Source: Dryocola clanedunensis subsp. sulfonylureivorans (GTDB lineage Bacteria > Pseudomonadota > Gammaproteobacteria > Enterobacterales > Enterobacteriaceae). Taken from it: a stretch of 64,000 nt of DNA. The notes below the pieces were generated by a model. That model saw only the letters and a program-made list of their open reading frames with translations. It was not told where the DNA came from and made no database searches. The translations under genes and the position numbers were made by a program. This document shows positions 37,086-46,369 of this stretch, piece by piece. How positions within the stretch are numbered: position 1 is the stretch's first letter; every line of letters starts with the position of its first letter. The DNA lies in the NCBI RefSeq assembly GCF_016756775.1, contig NZ_JAERMU010000010.1, positions 62,001 to 126,000 of the forward strand, read 5' to 3'.

Positions 37086-37518
37086 TTAGCAGTTACCTAT
37101 GACCAGCCAGTGCAAAACAGGCGCTGGCTGGTGCAAAAAACCACCGAATGATAACCATCAGTGAGTCTGGTTAATCGGTACCTGATTCAGGGCAATAATT
37201 ACGGTGCGTTTCTTTGCGCTTTAAGGCAGTATGTAACCGCACAACAACAGTTTAGCGCCGGGCGTTTGAGCAGACATTGTGAAACGTCAGCCGACAGCAT
37301 TTAAAAATGCAGTCTATGGTTAACAGAAGCATCAGTAACGCTGTTGCTTCAGGCAGTGTATGAACATCCAATGTGGACAATGCCGGCGCGATTGGCTGAG
37401 GAGTGACTCCTCAGGTGCCAGATTATTCTCGTGGTTCGGGCGATTGTAGCGCAGCTGATAAGCTGCACTACAGGCTCGTGCCTATTTCCTAATTGAACCG
37501 TACCAGCAGTTGTAGCTA
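37086..37518 (+). other. Structured non-coding region before rodZ
   Basis: 433 bases without a convincing gene. It holds four hairpins in series: 12 bp with one G-U pair (37102-37132), 9 bp with an internal mismatch (37326-37350), a perfect 9-bp repeat around one base (37396-37414), and a 10-bp stem with one mismatch and a GATA loop (37446-37471). None is followed by a T-run. A 21-codon frame starts at 37099 but lacks a ribosome site. The region could be a long structured leader of the rodZ operon or contain a small RNA. Other gammaproteobacteria often carry pilW/pilF here. Confidence 0.5.
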
Positions 37519-38517
37519 ATGAATACTGAAGCCACTCAAGAAACAAATGCAGCACAAACCACAGGCGTTCGTTTACGTAATGCGCGTGAGCAACTGGGTC
37601 TCAGCCAGCAAGCCGTGGCTGAACGGTTATGTCTGAAGGTTTCTACCGTTCGGGATATTGAAGACGACAAAGCGCCTGCTGAACTGGCGTCGACGTTCCT
37701 GCGCGGTTATATCCGTTCTTACGCTCGTCTGGTGCATATTCCAGAGGAAGAACTGTTGCCGATGATGGAGAAACAAGCTCCGATCAGGGCAGCAAAAGTG
37801 GCCCCAATGCAGACTTTTGCGCTGGGTAAACGCCGTAAAAAGCGTGACGGTTGGTTAATGAGCTTTACCTGGATGATTCTGTTTGTAGTTATCGGCCTGA
37901 CGGGTGCGTGGTGGTGGCAAAACCATAAAGCACAGCAGGAAGAGATCTCAACAATGGCAGATCAATCCTCCGCAGAGCTGTCAGCAGGCAATACCTCTGC
38001 TGGTCAGTCTGTGCCGCTGAATACAGGTAGCGATGCTGCGGCTGCTCCTGATGCAACGGCGTCTCAGCCTGCGCCGACAACGGCTCCAGAGAGTCAATCT
38101 GCACCAGTAGACAGCACAGCGCAGACCGCGCCGCAACAGACACCAGCGGATAACGGCACTGTCGTGTCACCGAGCCAGGCTCCGATTGATGCCGCACAAA
38201 CGGCTCCAGCACCAGGTACTGCGACCACTCTGCCTACCGATCAGGCTGCTACCACGCAACCTGCGGCAGATGCTAATGCGCTGGTGATGAACTTCAATGC
38301 AGATTGCTGGCTGGAAGTGACCGACGCCACGGGCAAAAAGCTGTTCAGCGGTATGCAGCGTAAAGACGGCAATTTAAATTTAGTAGGTCAGGCCCCGTAT
38401 AAGTTAAAAATCGGTGCTCCGGCAGCAGTACAGATTCAGTTCCAGGGTAAACCTGTCGATCTGAGTCGCTTTATCAGAACTAGCCAGGTTGCCCGTCTGA
38501 CCGTCAGCGCGGAATAA
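37519..38517 (+). CDS. rodZ: Cytoskeletal protein RodZ
   Basis: Membrane protein that links MreB to the cell-wall elongation machinery and keeps rod shape. The 332-residue product (337 in E. coli) has an N-terminal helix-turn-helix domain that binds MreB ([19 protein letters not shown]), a basic KRRKKRDGW before one membrane helix (about 114-134), a long Ala/Thr/Pro/Gln-rich periplasmic linker, and a C-terminal beta domain ([16 protein letters not shown]). Length differs from E. coli mainly in the linker. ATG 37519 gives MNTEATQ. It leads the ispG-hisS-yfgM-bamB group. Confidence 0.97.
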   Translation: MNTEATQETNAAQTTGVRLRNAREQLGLSQQAVAERLCLKVSTVRDIEDDKAPAELASTFLRGYIRSYARLVHIPEEELLPMMEKQAPIRAAKVAPMQTFALGKRRKKRDGWLMSFTWMILFVVIGLTGAWWWQNHKAQQEEISTMADQSSAELSAGNTSAGQSVPLNTGSDAAAAPDATASQPAPTTAPESQSAPVDSTAQTAPQQTPADNGTVVSPSQAPIDAAQTAPAPGTATTLPTDQAATTQPAADANALVMNFNADCWLEVTDATGKKLFSGMQRKDGNLNLVGQAPYKLKIGAPAAVQIQFQGKPVDLSRFIRTSQVARLTVSAE

Positions 38518-38554
38518 TCGCCACCGGCGAGACGTGTAATTGTGGAGACTTGTC

Positions 38555-39676
38555 ATGCATAACGAAAACCCGATTCAGCGTAGAAAATCTAAGCGCATCT
38601 ACGTCGGGAATGTGCCAATCGGCGATGGGGCCCCTATCGCCGTCCAGTCCATGACCAACACCCGTACCACGGATGTTGAAGCAACGGTCAATCAGATCAA
38701 AGCGTTAGAAAGAGTAGGTGCGGATATCGTTCGCGTATCTGTTCCTACTATGGACGCGGCTGAAGCTTTCAAACTGATTAAACAGCAGGTTAATGTTCCG
38801 CTGGTGGCCGATATTCACTTCGACTACCGCATTGCGCTGAAAGTTGCCGAATACGGCGTTGATTGCCTGCGCATCAACCCAGGCAATATCGGCAGTGAAG
38901 AGCGTATTCGTCAGGTGGTTGACTGCGCACGTGACAAAAATATTCCTATTCGTATTGGGGTCAACGCTGGTTCTCTGGAGAAAGATCTCCAGGAGAAATA
39001 TGGTGAGCCAACGCCTCAGGCACTGCTTGAGTCCGCCATGCGCCATGTCGATCACTTAGATCGTCTTAACTTCGATCAGTTTAAAGTCAGCGTCAAAGCA
39101 TCCGACGTATTCCTTGCGGTGGAGTCTTATCGTTTGCTGGCAAAACAGATCGATCAGCCTTTGCACTTAGGGATCACCGAAGCGGGTGGTTTCCGCAGCG
39201 GCTCCGTGAAATCCGCTATCGGCCTGGGACTTCTGCTTTCGGAAGGGATCGGCGATACGCTGCGTGTTTCTCTGGCGGCCGATCCGGTGGAAGAGATCAA
39301 AGTTGGTTTCGACATCCTGAAATCTCTGCGTATTCGTGCCCGTGGCATCAACTTTATTGCTTGCCCAACCTGCTCCCGTCAGGAATTTGACGTGATCGGC
39401 ACCGTTAACGCGCTGGAAGAGCGCCTGGAAGACATCATCACGCCGATGGACGTTTCTATCATTGGTTGTGTGGTCAACGGGCCTGGTGAAGCGCTGGTGT
39501 CCACCCTGGGCGTGACGGGCGGCAATAAAAAGAGCGGATTCTACGAAGATGGCGTACGCCAGAAAGAGCGCATGGACAACGACAACATGATTGCTCAGCT
39601 TGAAGCGCGCATTCGTGCCAAGGCCAGTATGCTCGATGAGAAGCAGCGAATCAGCATCCAGCAACTGGAAAAATAA
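38555..39676 (+). CDS. ispG: 4-hydroxy-3-methylbut-2-enyl diphosphate synthase (IspG)
   Basis: [4Fe-4S] enzyme of the MEP isoprenoid pathway that converts MEcPP to HMBPP using flavodoxin or ferredoxin. The 373 residues include the N-terminal barrel and the cluster ligands in [10 protein letters not shown] (about Cys270, Cys273) and [12 protein letters not shown] (about Cys305). ATG 38555 ([12 protein letters not shown]) aligns with the E. coli start; a frame start 15 bases earlier lacks support. It lies 37 bases after rodZ. Confidence 0.97.
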   Translation: MHNENPIQRRKSKRIYVGNVPIGDGAPIAVQSMTNTRTTDVEATVNQIKALERVGADIVRVSVPTMDAAEAFKLIKQQVNVPLVADIHFDYRIALKVAEYGVDCLRINPGNIGSEERIRQVVDCARDKNIPIRIGVNAGSLEKDLQEKYGEPTPQALLESAMRHVDHLDRLNFDQFKVSVKASDVFLAVESYRLLAKQIDQPLHLGITEAGGFRSGSVKSAIGLGLLLSEGIGDTLRVSLAADPVEEIKVGFDILKSLRIRARGINFIACPTCSRQEFDVIGTVNALEERLEDIITPMDVSIIGCVVNGPGEALVSTLGVTGGNKKSGFYEDGVRQKERMDNDNMIAQLEARIRAKASMLDEKQRISIQQLEK

Positions 39677-39715
39677 CGCGAAACATGGGAAGCACAGGGC
39701 TTCTGCGTGTATGAT

Positions 39716-39770
39716 TGAACCCGCTGGTTTTTTCGCAGTAGCGAAGGAACTGATTTCGGGTTCATTTTTT
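39716..39770 (+). terminator. Composite terminator-like hairpin between ispG and hisS
   Basis: An outer 8-bp stem (TGAACCCG, 39716-39723, with CGGGTTCA, 39757-39764) is followed directly by six T residues. An inner 5-bp hairpin (TTCGC-AGTA-GCGAA, 39732-39745) sits in its loop. Transcription from ispG may be partly ended here, leaving hisS to its own promoter, or the element may act as an attenuator. No histidine-rich leader peptide is visible. Confidence 0.5.
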
Positions 39771-39793
39771 GTATAAAACGACAGAGAACAAAC

Positions 39794-41068
39794 GTGGCAA
39801 AAAATATTCAAGCCATTCGCGGCATGAACGATTACCTGCCGGGCGAAACCGCCATCTGGCAGCGTATTGAAGGCATTATCAAACAGGTACTCGGTAGCTA
39901 CGGCTATAGTGAAATCCGTTTGCCGATTGTAGAGCAGACCCCGTTATTCAAACGCGCCATTGGTGAAGTGACCGACGTGGTTGAAAAAGAGATGTATACC
40001 TTTGAGGACCGCAATGGCGATAGCCTGACCCTGCGCCCTGAGGGCACTGCAGGCTGCGTACGCGCCGGTATCGAACATGGTCTTCTGTACAATCAGGAAC
40101 AGCGTTTGTGGTACATCGGGCCGATGTTCCGCCACGAGCGTCCGCAGAAAGGGCGCTACCGTCAGTTCAACCAGCTAGGTGTGGAAGTCTTTGGTCTGCA
40201 AGGGCCCGACATCGACGCCGAGTTAATCATGCTGACGGCTCGCTGGTGGCGTGCGCTGGGTATTGATAAGCACGTTAGCCTTGAGCTGAACTCTATCGGT
40301 TCGCTGGAAGCACGCGCAAAATACCGTGAAGCGCTGGTTGCCTACCTGGAGCAGTTCAAAGAAAAATTAGATGAAGACAGTCAGCGCCGCATGTATACCA
40401 ACCCGCTGCGCGTACTGGATTCCAAAAATCCTGAAGTGCAGGCGCTGTTGGATAATGCACCTGCGTTGGGTGACTATCTCGACGACGAGTCCCGTGAACA
40501 TTTTGCTGGCCTGTGCCAGTACCTTGATGCTGCAGGTATTGCTTATACCGTGAACCAGCGCCTGGTACGTGGTCTCGACTATTACAACCGTACTGTGTTC
40601 GAATGGGTGACGACCAGCCTCGGCTCCCAGGGAACCGTGTGTGCCGGTGGTCGTTACGATGGTCTGGTTGAACAACTTGGGGGCCGTGCGGCACCTGCAG
40701 TTGGATTCGCGATGGGTCTCGAGCGTCTTGTTTTACTGGTTCAGGCGATCAATCCTGAATTTAAAGCAGAACCTGTTGTCGATATATACCTGATATCGTC
40801 GGGTCAGGGAACTCAGGCCGCTGCCATGCTGTTAGCAGAGCAGCTGCGTGACCAGATCCCGGCACTGAAGCTGATGACCAACTATGGCGGCGGCAACTTC
40901 AAGAAACAGTTCATTCGCGCAGATAAGTGGGGCGCTCGCGCCGCGCTGGTTTTGGGTGAAGATGAAGTGGCTAAAGGCCTGGTCGTTGTGAAGGATCTGC
41001 GCACAGGTGAGCAGCAAACCGTGGAACAGCACAACGCGGTGGCACATCTACAGGCGCTACTGGGCTAA
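39794..41068 (+). CDS. hisS: Histidyl-tRNA synthetase (HisS)
   Basis: Class II aminoacyl-tRNA synthetase for histidine; 424 residues, as in E. coli. Motif 2 is [14 protein letters not shown], the histidine-binding signatures are [15 protein letters not shown] and [11 protein letters not shown], and motif 3 is GFAMGLERL. The C-terminal anticodon-binding domain ends [11 protein letters not shown]. The start is GTG 39794 ([16 protein letters not shown]). A terminator-like hairpin lies 24 bases upstream. Confidence 0.97.
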   Translation: MAKNIQAIRGMNDYLPGETAIWQRIEGIIKQVLGSYGYSEIRLPIVEQTPLFKRAIGEVTDVVEKEMYTFEDRNGDSLTLRPEGTAGCVRAGIEHGLLYNQEQRLWYIGPMFRHERPQKGRYRQFNQLGVEVFGLQGPDIDAELIMLTARWWRALGIDKHVSLELNSIGSLEARAKYREALVAYLEQFKEKLDEDSQRRMYTNPLRVLDSKNPEVQALLDNAPALGDYLDDESREHFAGLCQYLDAAGIAYTVNQRLVRGLDYYNRTVFEWVTTSLGSQGTVCAGGRYDGLVEQLGGRAAPAVGFAMGLERLVLLVQAINPEFKAEPVVDIYLISSGQGTQAAAMLLAEQLRDQIPALKLMTNYGGGNFKKQFIRADKWGARAALVLGEDEVAKGLVVVKDLRTGEQQTVEQHNAVAHLQALLG

Positions 41069-41104
41069 TTTCCCCGGTGATTAATCGTTAAGGAGAAGGA
41101 CTGC

Positions 41105-41725
41105 GTGGAAGTTTACGAGAACGAAAACGATCAGGTTGAAGCGGTAAAACGCTTCTTTGCCGAAAACGGCAAAGCGCTGGTGGTGGGTGTCGTACTGGGG
41201 ATTGGCGCGCTGGTGGGCTGGCGCTACTGGAATAGCCATCAGGCTGATTCCGCCATGGCATCCTCTTTGGAATATCAGACCGTCACCAGCAACGTGCGTG
41301 CAGATCAACCGGCAACGCTCAGCGCTGCAGAAAAATTTGCTGCCGCGACAGACAATACCTACGGCGCACTGACCTCACTTGAGCTGGCGCAGCAGTACGC
41401 GGACAAAAATGATCTTGCCAAAGCTGCGGCGCAGCTGCAGCAGGCTCTGACCAAAACCAAAGATGCGAATCTTCAGGCGCTCATTAACCTGCGTCTGGCT
41501 CGTGTTCAGGTCCAGTTAAAACAAGCTGACGCCGCGCTGAAGACCCTGGAAGGGATCAAAGGCGAAGGCTGGGTTGCTATTGTCGCGGATATGCGCGGCG
41601 AAGCGCTGCTCAGTAAAGGGGACAAGCAAGGTGCGCGCGATGCGTGGAGCAAGGGCGCACAATCTGACGCTTCTCCTGCACTGCGTGAAATGATGCAGAT
41701 GAAAATTAATAATTTGTCCAGCTAA
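41105..41725 (+). CDS. yfgM: Ancillary SecYEG translocon subunit YfgM
   Basis: Inner-membrane protein with one N-terminal membrane helix (ALVVGVVLGIGALVGWRYW, about 24-42) and a periplasmic TPR-like domain. In E. coli it associates with SecYEG and PpiD and affects periplasmic chaperone handover and the Rcs response. The 206 residues match the E. coli length. The start is GTG 41105 (MEVYENENDQ) with AAGGAGAAGG upstream. It is directly before bamB. Confidence 0.94.
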   Translation: MEVYENENDQVEAVKRFFAENGKALVVGVVLGIGALVGWRYWNSHQADSAMASSLEYQTVTSNVRADQPATLSAAEKFAAATDNTYGALTSLELAQQYADKNDLAKAAAQLQQALTKTKDANLQALINLRLARVQVQLKQADAALKTLEGIKGEGWVAIVADMRGEALLSKGDKQGARDAWSKGAQSDASPALREMMQMKINNLSS

Positions 41726-41735
41726 GAGGGACACG

Positions 41736-42917
41736 ATGCAATTGCGTAAATTACTTGTGCCAGGTCTGATTTCTCTGACGCTGCTCAGCGGCTGTTCATT
41801 GTTCAGCGGTGAAGAAGATGTTGTTAAAATGTCTCCACTGCCAACGGTTGAAAACCAGTTCGAACCGGAAAAAGTGTGGAGCACTTCGGTCGGTGACGGA
41901 ATTGGTGATTTTTACTCCAACCTTCATCCGGCATGGCAGGACAGCACCGTTTTTGCTGCTGACCGTCGTGGAACAGTGAAAGCTGTGAATGCGGATGATG
42001 GCAAAGAAGTCTGGTCTGTCGACTTGTCCGAAAAAACGGGCTTCTTCTCCCGCAATATCCCGGCACTGCTTTCCGGTGGTGTAACGGTTGATGGCGGTCA
42101 TGTGTATGTCGGCAGCGAAAAAGCGCAGGTCTTCGCGCTCAATACCACTGACGGCAGCATCGCATGGCAAAGCAAGGCCGCGGGCGAAGTGTTGTCCCGT
42201 CCTGTTGTCAGCGATGGCCTGGTGCTGATTCATACCAGCAACGGTCAGCTGCAGGCGATGAACGAAACTGACGGTGCGGTTGTCTGGACCGTCAACCTTG
42301 ATATGCCAGCGCTTTCGCTGCGTGGTGAATCAGCTCCGTCCGTTGCGTTTGGCGCAGCCATCGTGGGCGGTGACAACGGCCGCGTCAGCGCAGTCCTGAT
42401 GAAACAAGGCCAGCTGATTTGGCAACAGCGTATCTCCCAGGCAACAGGTGCAACAGAAATTGACCGCCTGAGCGATGTGGATACCACGCCGGTGATTGTT
42501 AATGGCGTAGTGTACGCGCTGGCCTATAACGGCAACCTGACCGCATTGGACCTGCGCTCTGGCCAGATCATGTGGAAGCGTGAGCTGGGTTCAGTTAACG
42601 ACTTCATCGTGGATGCCAACCGTATCTTCCTGGTGGATCAGAGCGACCGCGTGATTGCCCTGAACGCAGAAGGCGGCGTGACGCTGTGGACGCAGAGCGA
42701 TCTGCTGCACCGCAACCTGACTGCACCTGTTCTGTACAATGGCTATCTGGTTGTCGGCGACAGCGAAGGCTATATGCACTGGATTAACACCGACGATGGT
42801 CGCTTTGTTGCTCAGCAAAAAATGGACGGCTCCGGCTTCCAGACTGAGCCAGTCGTTGCCAGTGATAAACTGCTGATTCAGGCGAAAGACGGTACGCTGT
42901 ACTCGATCAAACGCTAA
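41736..42917 (+). CDS. bamB: Outer membrane assembly lipoprotein BamB
   Basis: Outer-membrane lipoprotein of the BAM complex that inserts beta-barrel proteins. The 393-residue precursor has a lipobox LLSGC (Cys20) followed by Ser, consistent with outer-membrane sorting. The mature part is an eight-bladed PQQ-like propeller, with repeats such as KVWSTSVGDG, GKEVWSVDL and GSIAWQSKAAG. It lies 10 bases after yfgM and is followed by a terminator before der. Confidence 0.97.
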   Translation: MQLRKLLVPGLISLTLLSGCSLFSGEEDVVKMSPLPTVENQFEPEKVWSTSVGDGIGDFYSNLHPAWQDSTVFAADRRGTVKAVNADDGKEVWSVDLSEKTGFFSRNIPALLSGGVTVDGGHVYVGSEKAQVFALNTTDGSIAWQSKAAGEVLSRPVVSDGLVLIHTSNGQLQAMNETDGAVVWTVNLDMPALSLRGESAPSVAFGAAIVGGDNGRVSAVLMKQGQLIWQQRISQATGATEIDRLSDVDTTPVIVNGVVYALAYNGNLTALDLRSGQIMWKRELGSVNDFIVDANRIFLVDQSDRVIALNAEGGVTLWTQSDLLHRNLTAPVLYNGYLVVGDSEGYMHWINTDDGRFVAQQKMDGSGFQTEPVVASDKLLIQAKDGTLYSIKR

Positions 42918-42942
42918 ACTTGCCAGGGTAGTTGGCTAGTTC

Positions 42943-42982
42943 GAAACGGTTCCTGATCTCCAGGAGCCGTTTCCTGTTTTTA
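42943..42982 (+). terminator. Rho-independent terminator after bamB
   Basis: A 13-bp stem with one T-G pair (GAAACGGTTCCTG with CAGGAGCCGTTTC) followed by CTGTTTTTA. A second hairpin (AAACGGCGC with GCGCCGTTT, 42985-43008) lies just before der and has no T-run. Confidence 0.75.
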
Positions 42983-43041
42983 AGAAACGGCGCATTTGCG
43001 CGCCGTTTGATGATGAATTATTGAGTAATGAGGCTTTTATA

Positions 43042-44547
43042 ATGGTACCTGTGGTTGCGCTTGTCGGGCGCCCTAATGTTGGAAAATCCACGTTGTTTAA
43101 CCGCTTAACGCGTACCCGTGATGCGCTGGTCGCGGATTTCCCGGGGCTGACTCGCGACCGCAAGTATGGTCGTGCTGAAGTGGAAGGTCGCGAATTTATC
43201 GCTATCGATACCGGCGGTATTGACGGTACGGAAGACGGTGTTGAAACGCACATGGCTGCCCAGTCGCTGTTGGCGATTGAAGAAGCGGATGTCGTGCTGT
43301 TTATGGTGGATGCTCGTGCGGGCCTGATGCCTGCCGATGAAGCCATCGCCAAACACCTGCGTTCGCGTCAGAAGCCAACCTTCCTGGTGGCGAACAAAAC
43401 TGATGGGATGGACCCGGATCAGGCCGTCATTGATTTTTACTCCCTTGGCCTGGGCGAAATTCATCCTATTGCGGCTTCCCACGGTCGCGGTGTGACAACG
43501 CTTCTCGAACACGTGCTGATGCCGTTCATCGACGAAGTGAACCCGCGCGAAGCGGAAGAAGAGATTGACGAAGATGCGGCCTACTGGGCGGCATTCAACG
43601 CGAAAAACGGCATTGTCAACGAAGATGACGAGGCCGAAGAGGAAGAAGAAGAGGAAGCTTTCAATCCTCAGGATCTGCCGATTAAGCTGGCTATCGTCGG
43701 GCGTCCGAACGTTGGTAAGTCAACGCTAACTAACCGTATCCTCGGTGAAGACCGCGTCGTCGTTTACGACATGCCCGGCACGACCCGTGACAGCATCTAC
43801 ATCCCGATGGAGCGTGACGAGCGTGAATACGTACTGATCGATACCGCGGGCGTGCGTAAGCGTGGCAAAATCACTGAAACCGTTGAGAAATTCTCCGTAA
43901 TTAAAACGCTTCAGGCTATCGAAGACGCCAACGTCGTGCTGCTGGTGATTGACGCCCGCGAAGGCATCTCCGATCAGGATCTCTCGCTGCTGGGCTTTAT
44001 CCTCAATAGTGGGCGCTCACTGGTGATTGTGGTTAACAAGTGGGATGGCCTCAGTAACGAAGTTCGCGAGCAGGTCAAAGAGACGCTGGATTATCGCCTT
44101 GGCTTCATCGACTTTGCCCGCGTGCACTTCATCTCCGCACTGCACGGCAGCGGCGTAGGCAACCTGTTTGAATCAGTACGTGAGGCCTACGACAGTTCTA
44201 CACGTCGTGTAAGCACCGCGCTGCTGACCCGCATTATGAACATGGCGTCTGAAGATCACCAGCCACCGCTGGTTCGCGGTCGTCGTGTGAAGCTGAAGTA
44301 TGCGCACGCCGGTGGTTACAACCCGCCAATCGTGGTGATTCACGGCAACCAGGTGAAAGACCTGCCGGACTCCTACAAGCGCTACCTGATGAACTACTTC
44401 CGTAAGTCGCTGGACGTCATGGGGACGCCAATCCGCATCCAGTTCAAGGAAGGGGATAACCCGTTTGCCAACAAGCGTAATACCCTGACGCCGAACCAGA
44501 TGCGTAAGCGTAAGCGCCTGATCAAGCACATCAAGAAGAGCAAGTAA
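43042..44547 (+). CDS. der: Ribosome-assembly GTPase Der (EngA)
   Basis: Essential GTPase for 50S subunit assembly with two G domains in tandem. The first P-loop is [12 protein letters not shown] (about 8-19), the second [12 protein letters not shown] (about 220), and a C-terminal KH-like domain ends [14 protein letters not shown]. The product has 501 residues against 490 in E. coli; the extra residues lie in the acidic linker between G domains, which here has a run of seven glutamates. ATG 43042 ([14 protein letters not shown]) is the conserved start. Confidence 0.96.
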   Translation: MVPVVALVGRPNVGKSTLFNRLTRTRDALVADFPGLTRDRKYGRAEVEGREFIAIDTGGIDGTEDGVETHMAAQSLLAIEEADVVLFMVDARAGLMPADEAIAKHLRSRQKPTFLVANKTDGMDPDQAVIDFYSLGLGEIHPIAASHGRGVTTLLEHVLMPFIDEVNPREAEEEIDEDAAYWAAFNAKNGIVNEDDEAEEEEEEEAFNPQDLPIKLAIVGRPNVGKSTLTNRILGEDRVVVYDMPGTTRDSIYIPMERDEREYVLIDTAGVRKRGKITETVEKFSVIKTLQAIEDANVVLLVIDAREGISDQDLSLLGFILNSGRSLVIVVNKWDGLSNEVREQVKETLDYRLGFIDFARVHFISALHGSGVGNLFESVREAYDSSTRRVSTALLTRIMNMASEDHQPPLVRGRRVKLKYAHAGGYNPPIVVIHGNQVKDLPDSYKRYLMNYFRKSLDVMGTPIRIQFKEGDNPFANKRNTLTPNQMRKRKRLIKHIKKSK

Positions 44548-44553
44548 TACACA

Positions 44554-44577
44554 ACGGGAGCAAAGCGCTCCCGTTTT
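44554..44577 (+). terminator. Rho-independent terminator after der
   Basis: ACGGGAGC stem paired with GCTCCCGT, 5-base loop, then TTTT. It lies 16 bases before the yfgJ start. Confidence 0.75.
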
Positions 44578-44592
44578 CTTTGAGGAGGAGTC

Positions 44593-44814
44593 ATGGACAT
44601 GAACTGCCCAATCTGCGACAGGCAGCTGCAGGAAATCGACGGCGGCGGCCACTGCGAAAGCTGCAATCAGGATTTCAGGCTGGAAGCCCGCTGCCCGGAC
44701 TGCCATCAGCCGCTGGAAGTGTTGAAGGCCTGCGGCGCGGTGGATTATTTCTGCCAGAACGGCCACGGATTGATTTCTAAAAAGCGCGTCGAGTTTGTTC
44801 CCGTCGCGCAGTAA
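44593..44814 (+). CDS. yfgJ: Zinc-ribbon protein YfgJ
   Basis: Small cytoplasmic protein of 73 residues with zinc-ribbon cysteines: CPICDRQL, CESCNQDF, CPDCHQPL and a final C near residue 55. The C-terminal half (CGAVDYFCQNGHGLISKKRVEF) is almost identical to E. coli YfgJ. Its function is unknown. ATG 44593 has GAGGAGG upstream. It lies between der and xseA, whose stop is 3 bases away on the other strand. Confidence 0.88.
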   Translation: MDMNCPICDRQLQEIDGGGHCESCNQDFRLEARCPDCHQPLEVLKACGAVDYFCQNGHGLISKKRVEFVPVAQ

Positions 44815-44817
44815 GCG

Positions 44818-46200
44818 CTAACTTTTAGCCGCTGGCTTACGCTTGCGGGCAGGCTTCACCGGTGTAATACCGGTGACCTGACTTTCTACCCAGCCATCCT
44901 CCAGGCGCGTTGTCAGCGTATCTCCGGATTTAATCTGCTTTGTCTTCTTCAGCACTTTGCCATCCGTTGCGGTTGTGACGCTGTAGCCACGGGCAAGCGT
45001 TGCCAGCGGGCTGACGGCTTCCAGCTGTGCCAGTGCCGTTCCAAAGCGCTGCCGCGTGGTGCTCAACCGCGCCGTCAAGATCTGCGACAATCTGTATTCC
45101 AGCTGTTGAATGCGTGTCTGCGCACGGTGAATGCGCGCCTGCGGCTGTTGCTGATTCAGGCGTTGGGCAAGGCGCTGCTGCTGCTGAGAAGTCCGGCGCA
45201 GCTTTGTCTCCATTGCTGCGTTCAGGCGCTGCTGCAAACGCTCAAGCGTGGTCTGCTGACGAGCCAGGCGAAGCTGAGGATGTTGTTGTTGCAGGCGATG
45301 CTGAAGGCGAGTGAAACGCTGCGTTCGCTGGGCGAGGTAGTAGTCCATCGCCATCTCCATACGCGTTTGCTGCGACTGGATCTGACGTAACAATTCAAGC
45401 TGATTACGGCTGACAATCTCTGCGGCAGCCGAGGGGGTTGGAGCACGCAGATCCGCCACAAAATCGGCGATCGTGACGTCAGTTTCATGTCCTACGGCGC
45501 TAACGACCGGGATTTGGCTTGCGAAAATAGCCCGGGCCACACGCTCGTCGTTAAAACTCCACAAATCCTCCAGCGAACCGCCGCCGCGCCCGACAATCAG
45601 CACATCACACTCAGCGCGCTGGTTGGCGAGTTCAATGGCCCGGACGATTTGCCCAGGGGCATCGGCACCCTGAACGGAGGTGGGATAAATGATAATCGGC
45701 AAAGAAGGATCGCGGCGTTTTAAGACATGCAAAATATCGTGCAGGGCCGCACCGGATTTGGACGTAATCACACCGACCTGACGCGCCGGACTGGGCAGGG
45801 ATTTTTTGTACTGCTGCTCGAAAAGGCCTTCTGCTGTCAGACGCTGCTTGAGCTGTTCGTACTGCTGCTGAAGCAGACCTTCGCCCGCTGGCTGCATGCT
45901 TTCGACAATAATCTGGTAATCACCGCGTGGTTCATACAGCGTGATATTGGCGCGAACCAGAACCTGTTGCCCGTGCTGCGGACGAAAAGTTACCCGGCGA
46001 TTGCTGTTGCGGAACATTGCACAGCGAACCTGAGCGGTGTCGTCTTTCAACGTGAAGTACCAGTGGCCGGAAGAGGGCTGGCTGAAGTTGGAGATTTCGC
46101 CGCTGATCCAGACCTGTCCCATTTCCTGCTCCAGCAGCAAACGGACCGCCTGATTCAGACGGGTAACAGTAAAAATTGAAGGAGAATTTGCGATTGGCAT
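44818..46200 (-). CDS. xseA: Exodeoxyribonuclease VII large subunit (XseA)
   Basis: Catalytic large subunit of ExoVII, which degrades single-stranded DNA in both directions. The 460 residues show the N-terminal OB fold ([21 protein letters not shown]), the catalytic domain ([51 protein letters not shown]) and a long glutamine-rich coiled coil (about 270-400) that binds the small subunit. It is divergent from guaB. ATG 46200 gives [12 protein letters not shown]. Confidence 0.96.
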   Translation of the reverse strand: MPIANSPSIFTVTRLNQAVRLLLEQEMGQVWISGEISNFSQPSSGHWYFTLKDDTAQVRCAMFRNSNRRVTFRPQHGQQVLVRANITLYEPRGDYQIIVESMQPAGEGLLQQQYEQLKQRLTAEGLFEQQYKKSLPSPARQVGVITSKSGAALHDILHVLKRRDPSLPIIIYPTSVQGADAPGQIVRAIELANQRAECDVLIVGRGGGSLEDLWSFNDERVARAIFASQIPVVSAVGHETDVTIADFVADLRAPTPSAAAEIVSRNQLELLRQIQSQQTRMEMAMDYYLAQRTQRFTRLQHRLQQQHPQLRLARQQTTLERLQQRLNAAMETKLRRTSQQQQRLAQRLNQQQPQARIHRAQTRIQQLEYRLSQILTARLSTTRQRFGTALAQLEAVSPLATLARGYSVTTATDGKVLKKTKQIKSGDTLTTRLEDGWVESQVTGITPVKPARKRKPAAKS

Positions 46201-46289
46201 GTGAGCTGGATCAAATTTTAAATCAGCGGGTTATTCGGTCAATAGTACCTCCCATATCGCGAGTGGCAAGGATTTTTGGTAAAAAAGTG

Positions 46290-46318
46290 TGGATGCAACC
46301 GATTACGCTCTGTATAAT
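46290..46318 (+). promoter_or_regulatory. guaBA promoter with PurR operator
   Basis: The -35 candidate TGGATG (46290-46295) and -10 TATAAT (46313-46318) are 17 bases apart. A PurR-like site GATGCAACCGATTACG (46292-46307) overlaps them, at the same place as the E. coli guaBA operator. Confidence 0.7.
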
Positions 46319-46369
46319 GCCGCGGCAATATTTTATCTGTTCTCATTCACCCCAGGTTGAGATATTGCC

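Noticed and set aside
39711-39776. A 21-codon leader peptide before hisS
   Set aside because: It has no histidine codons and no ribosome site, so it does not support his-type attenuation.
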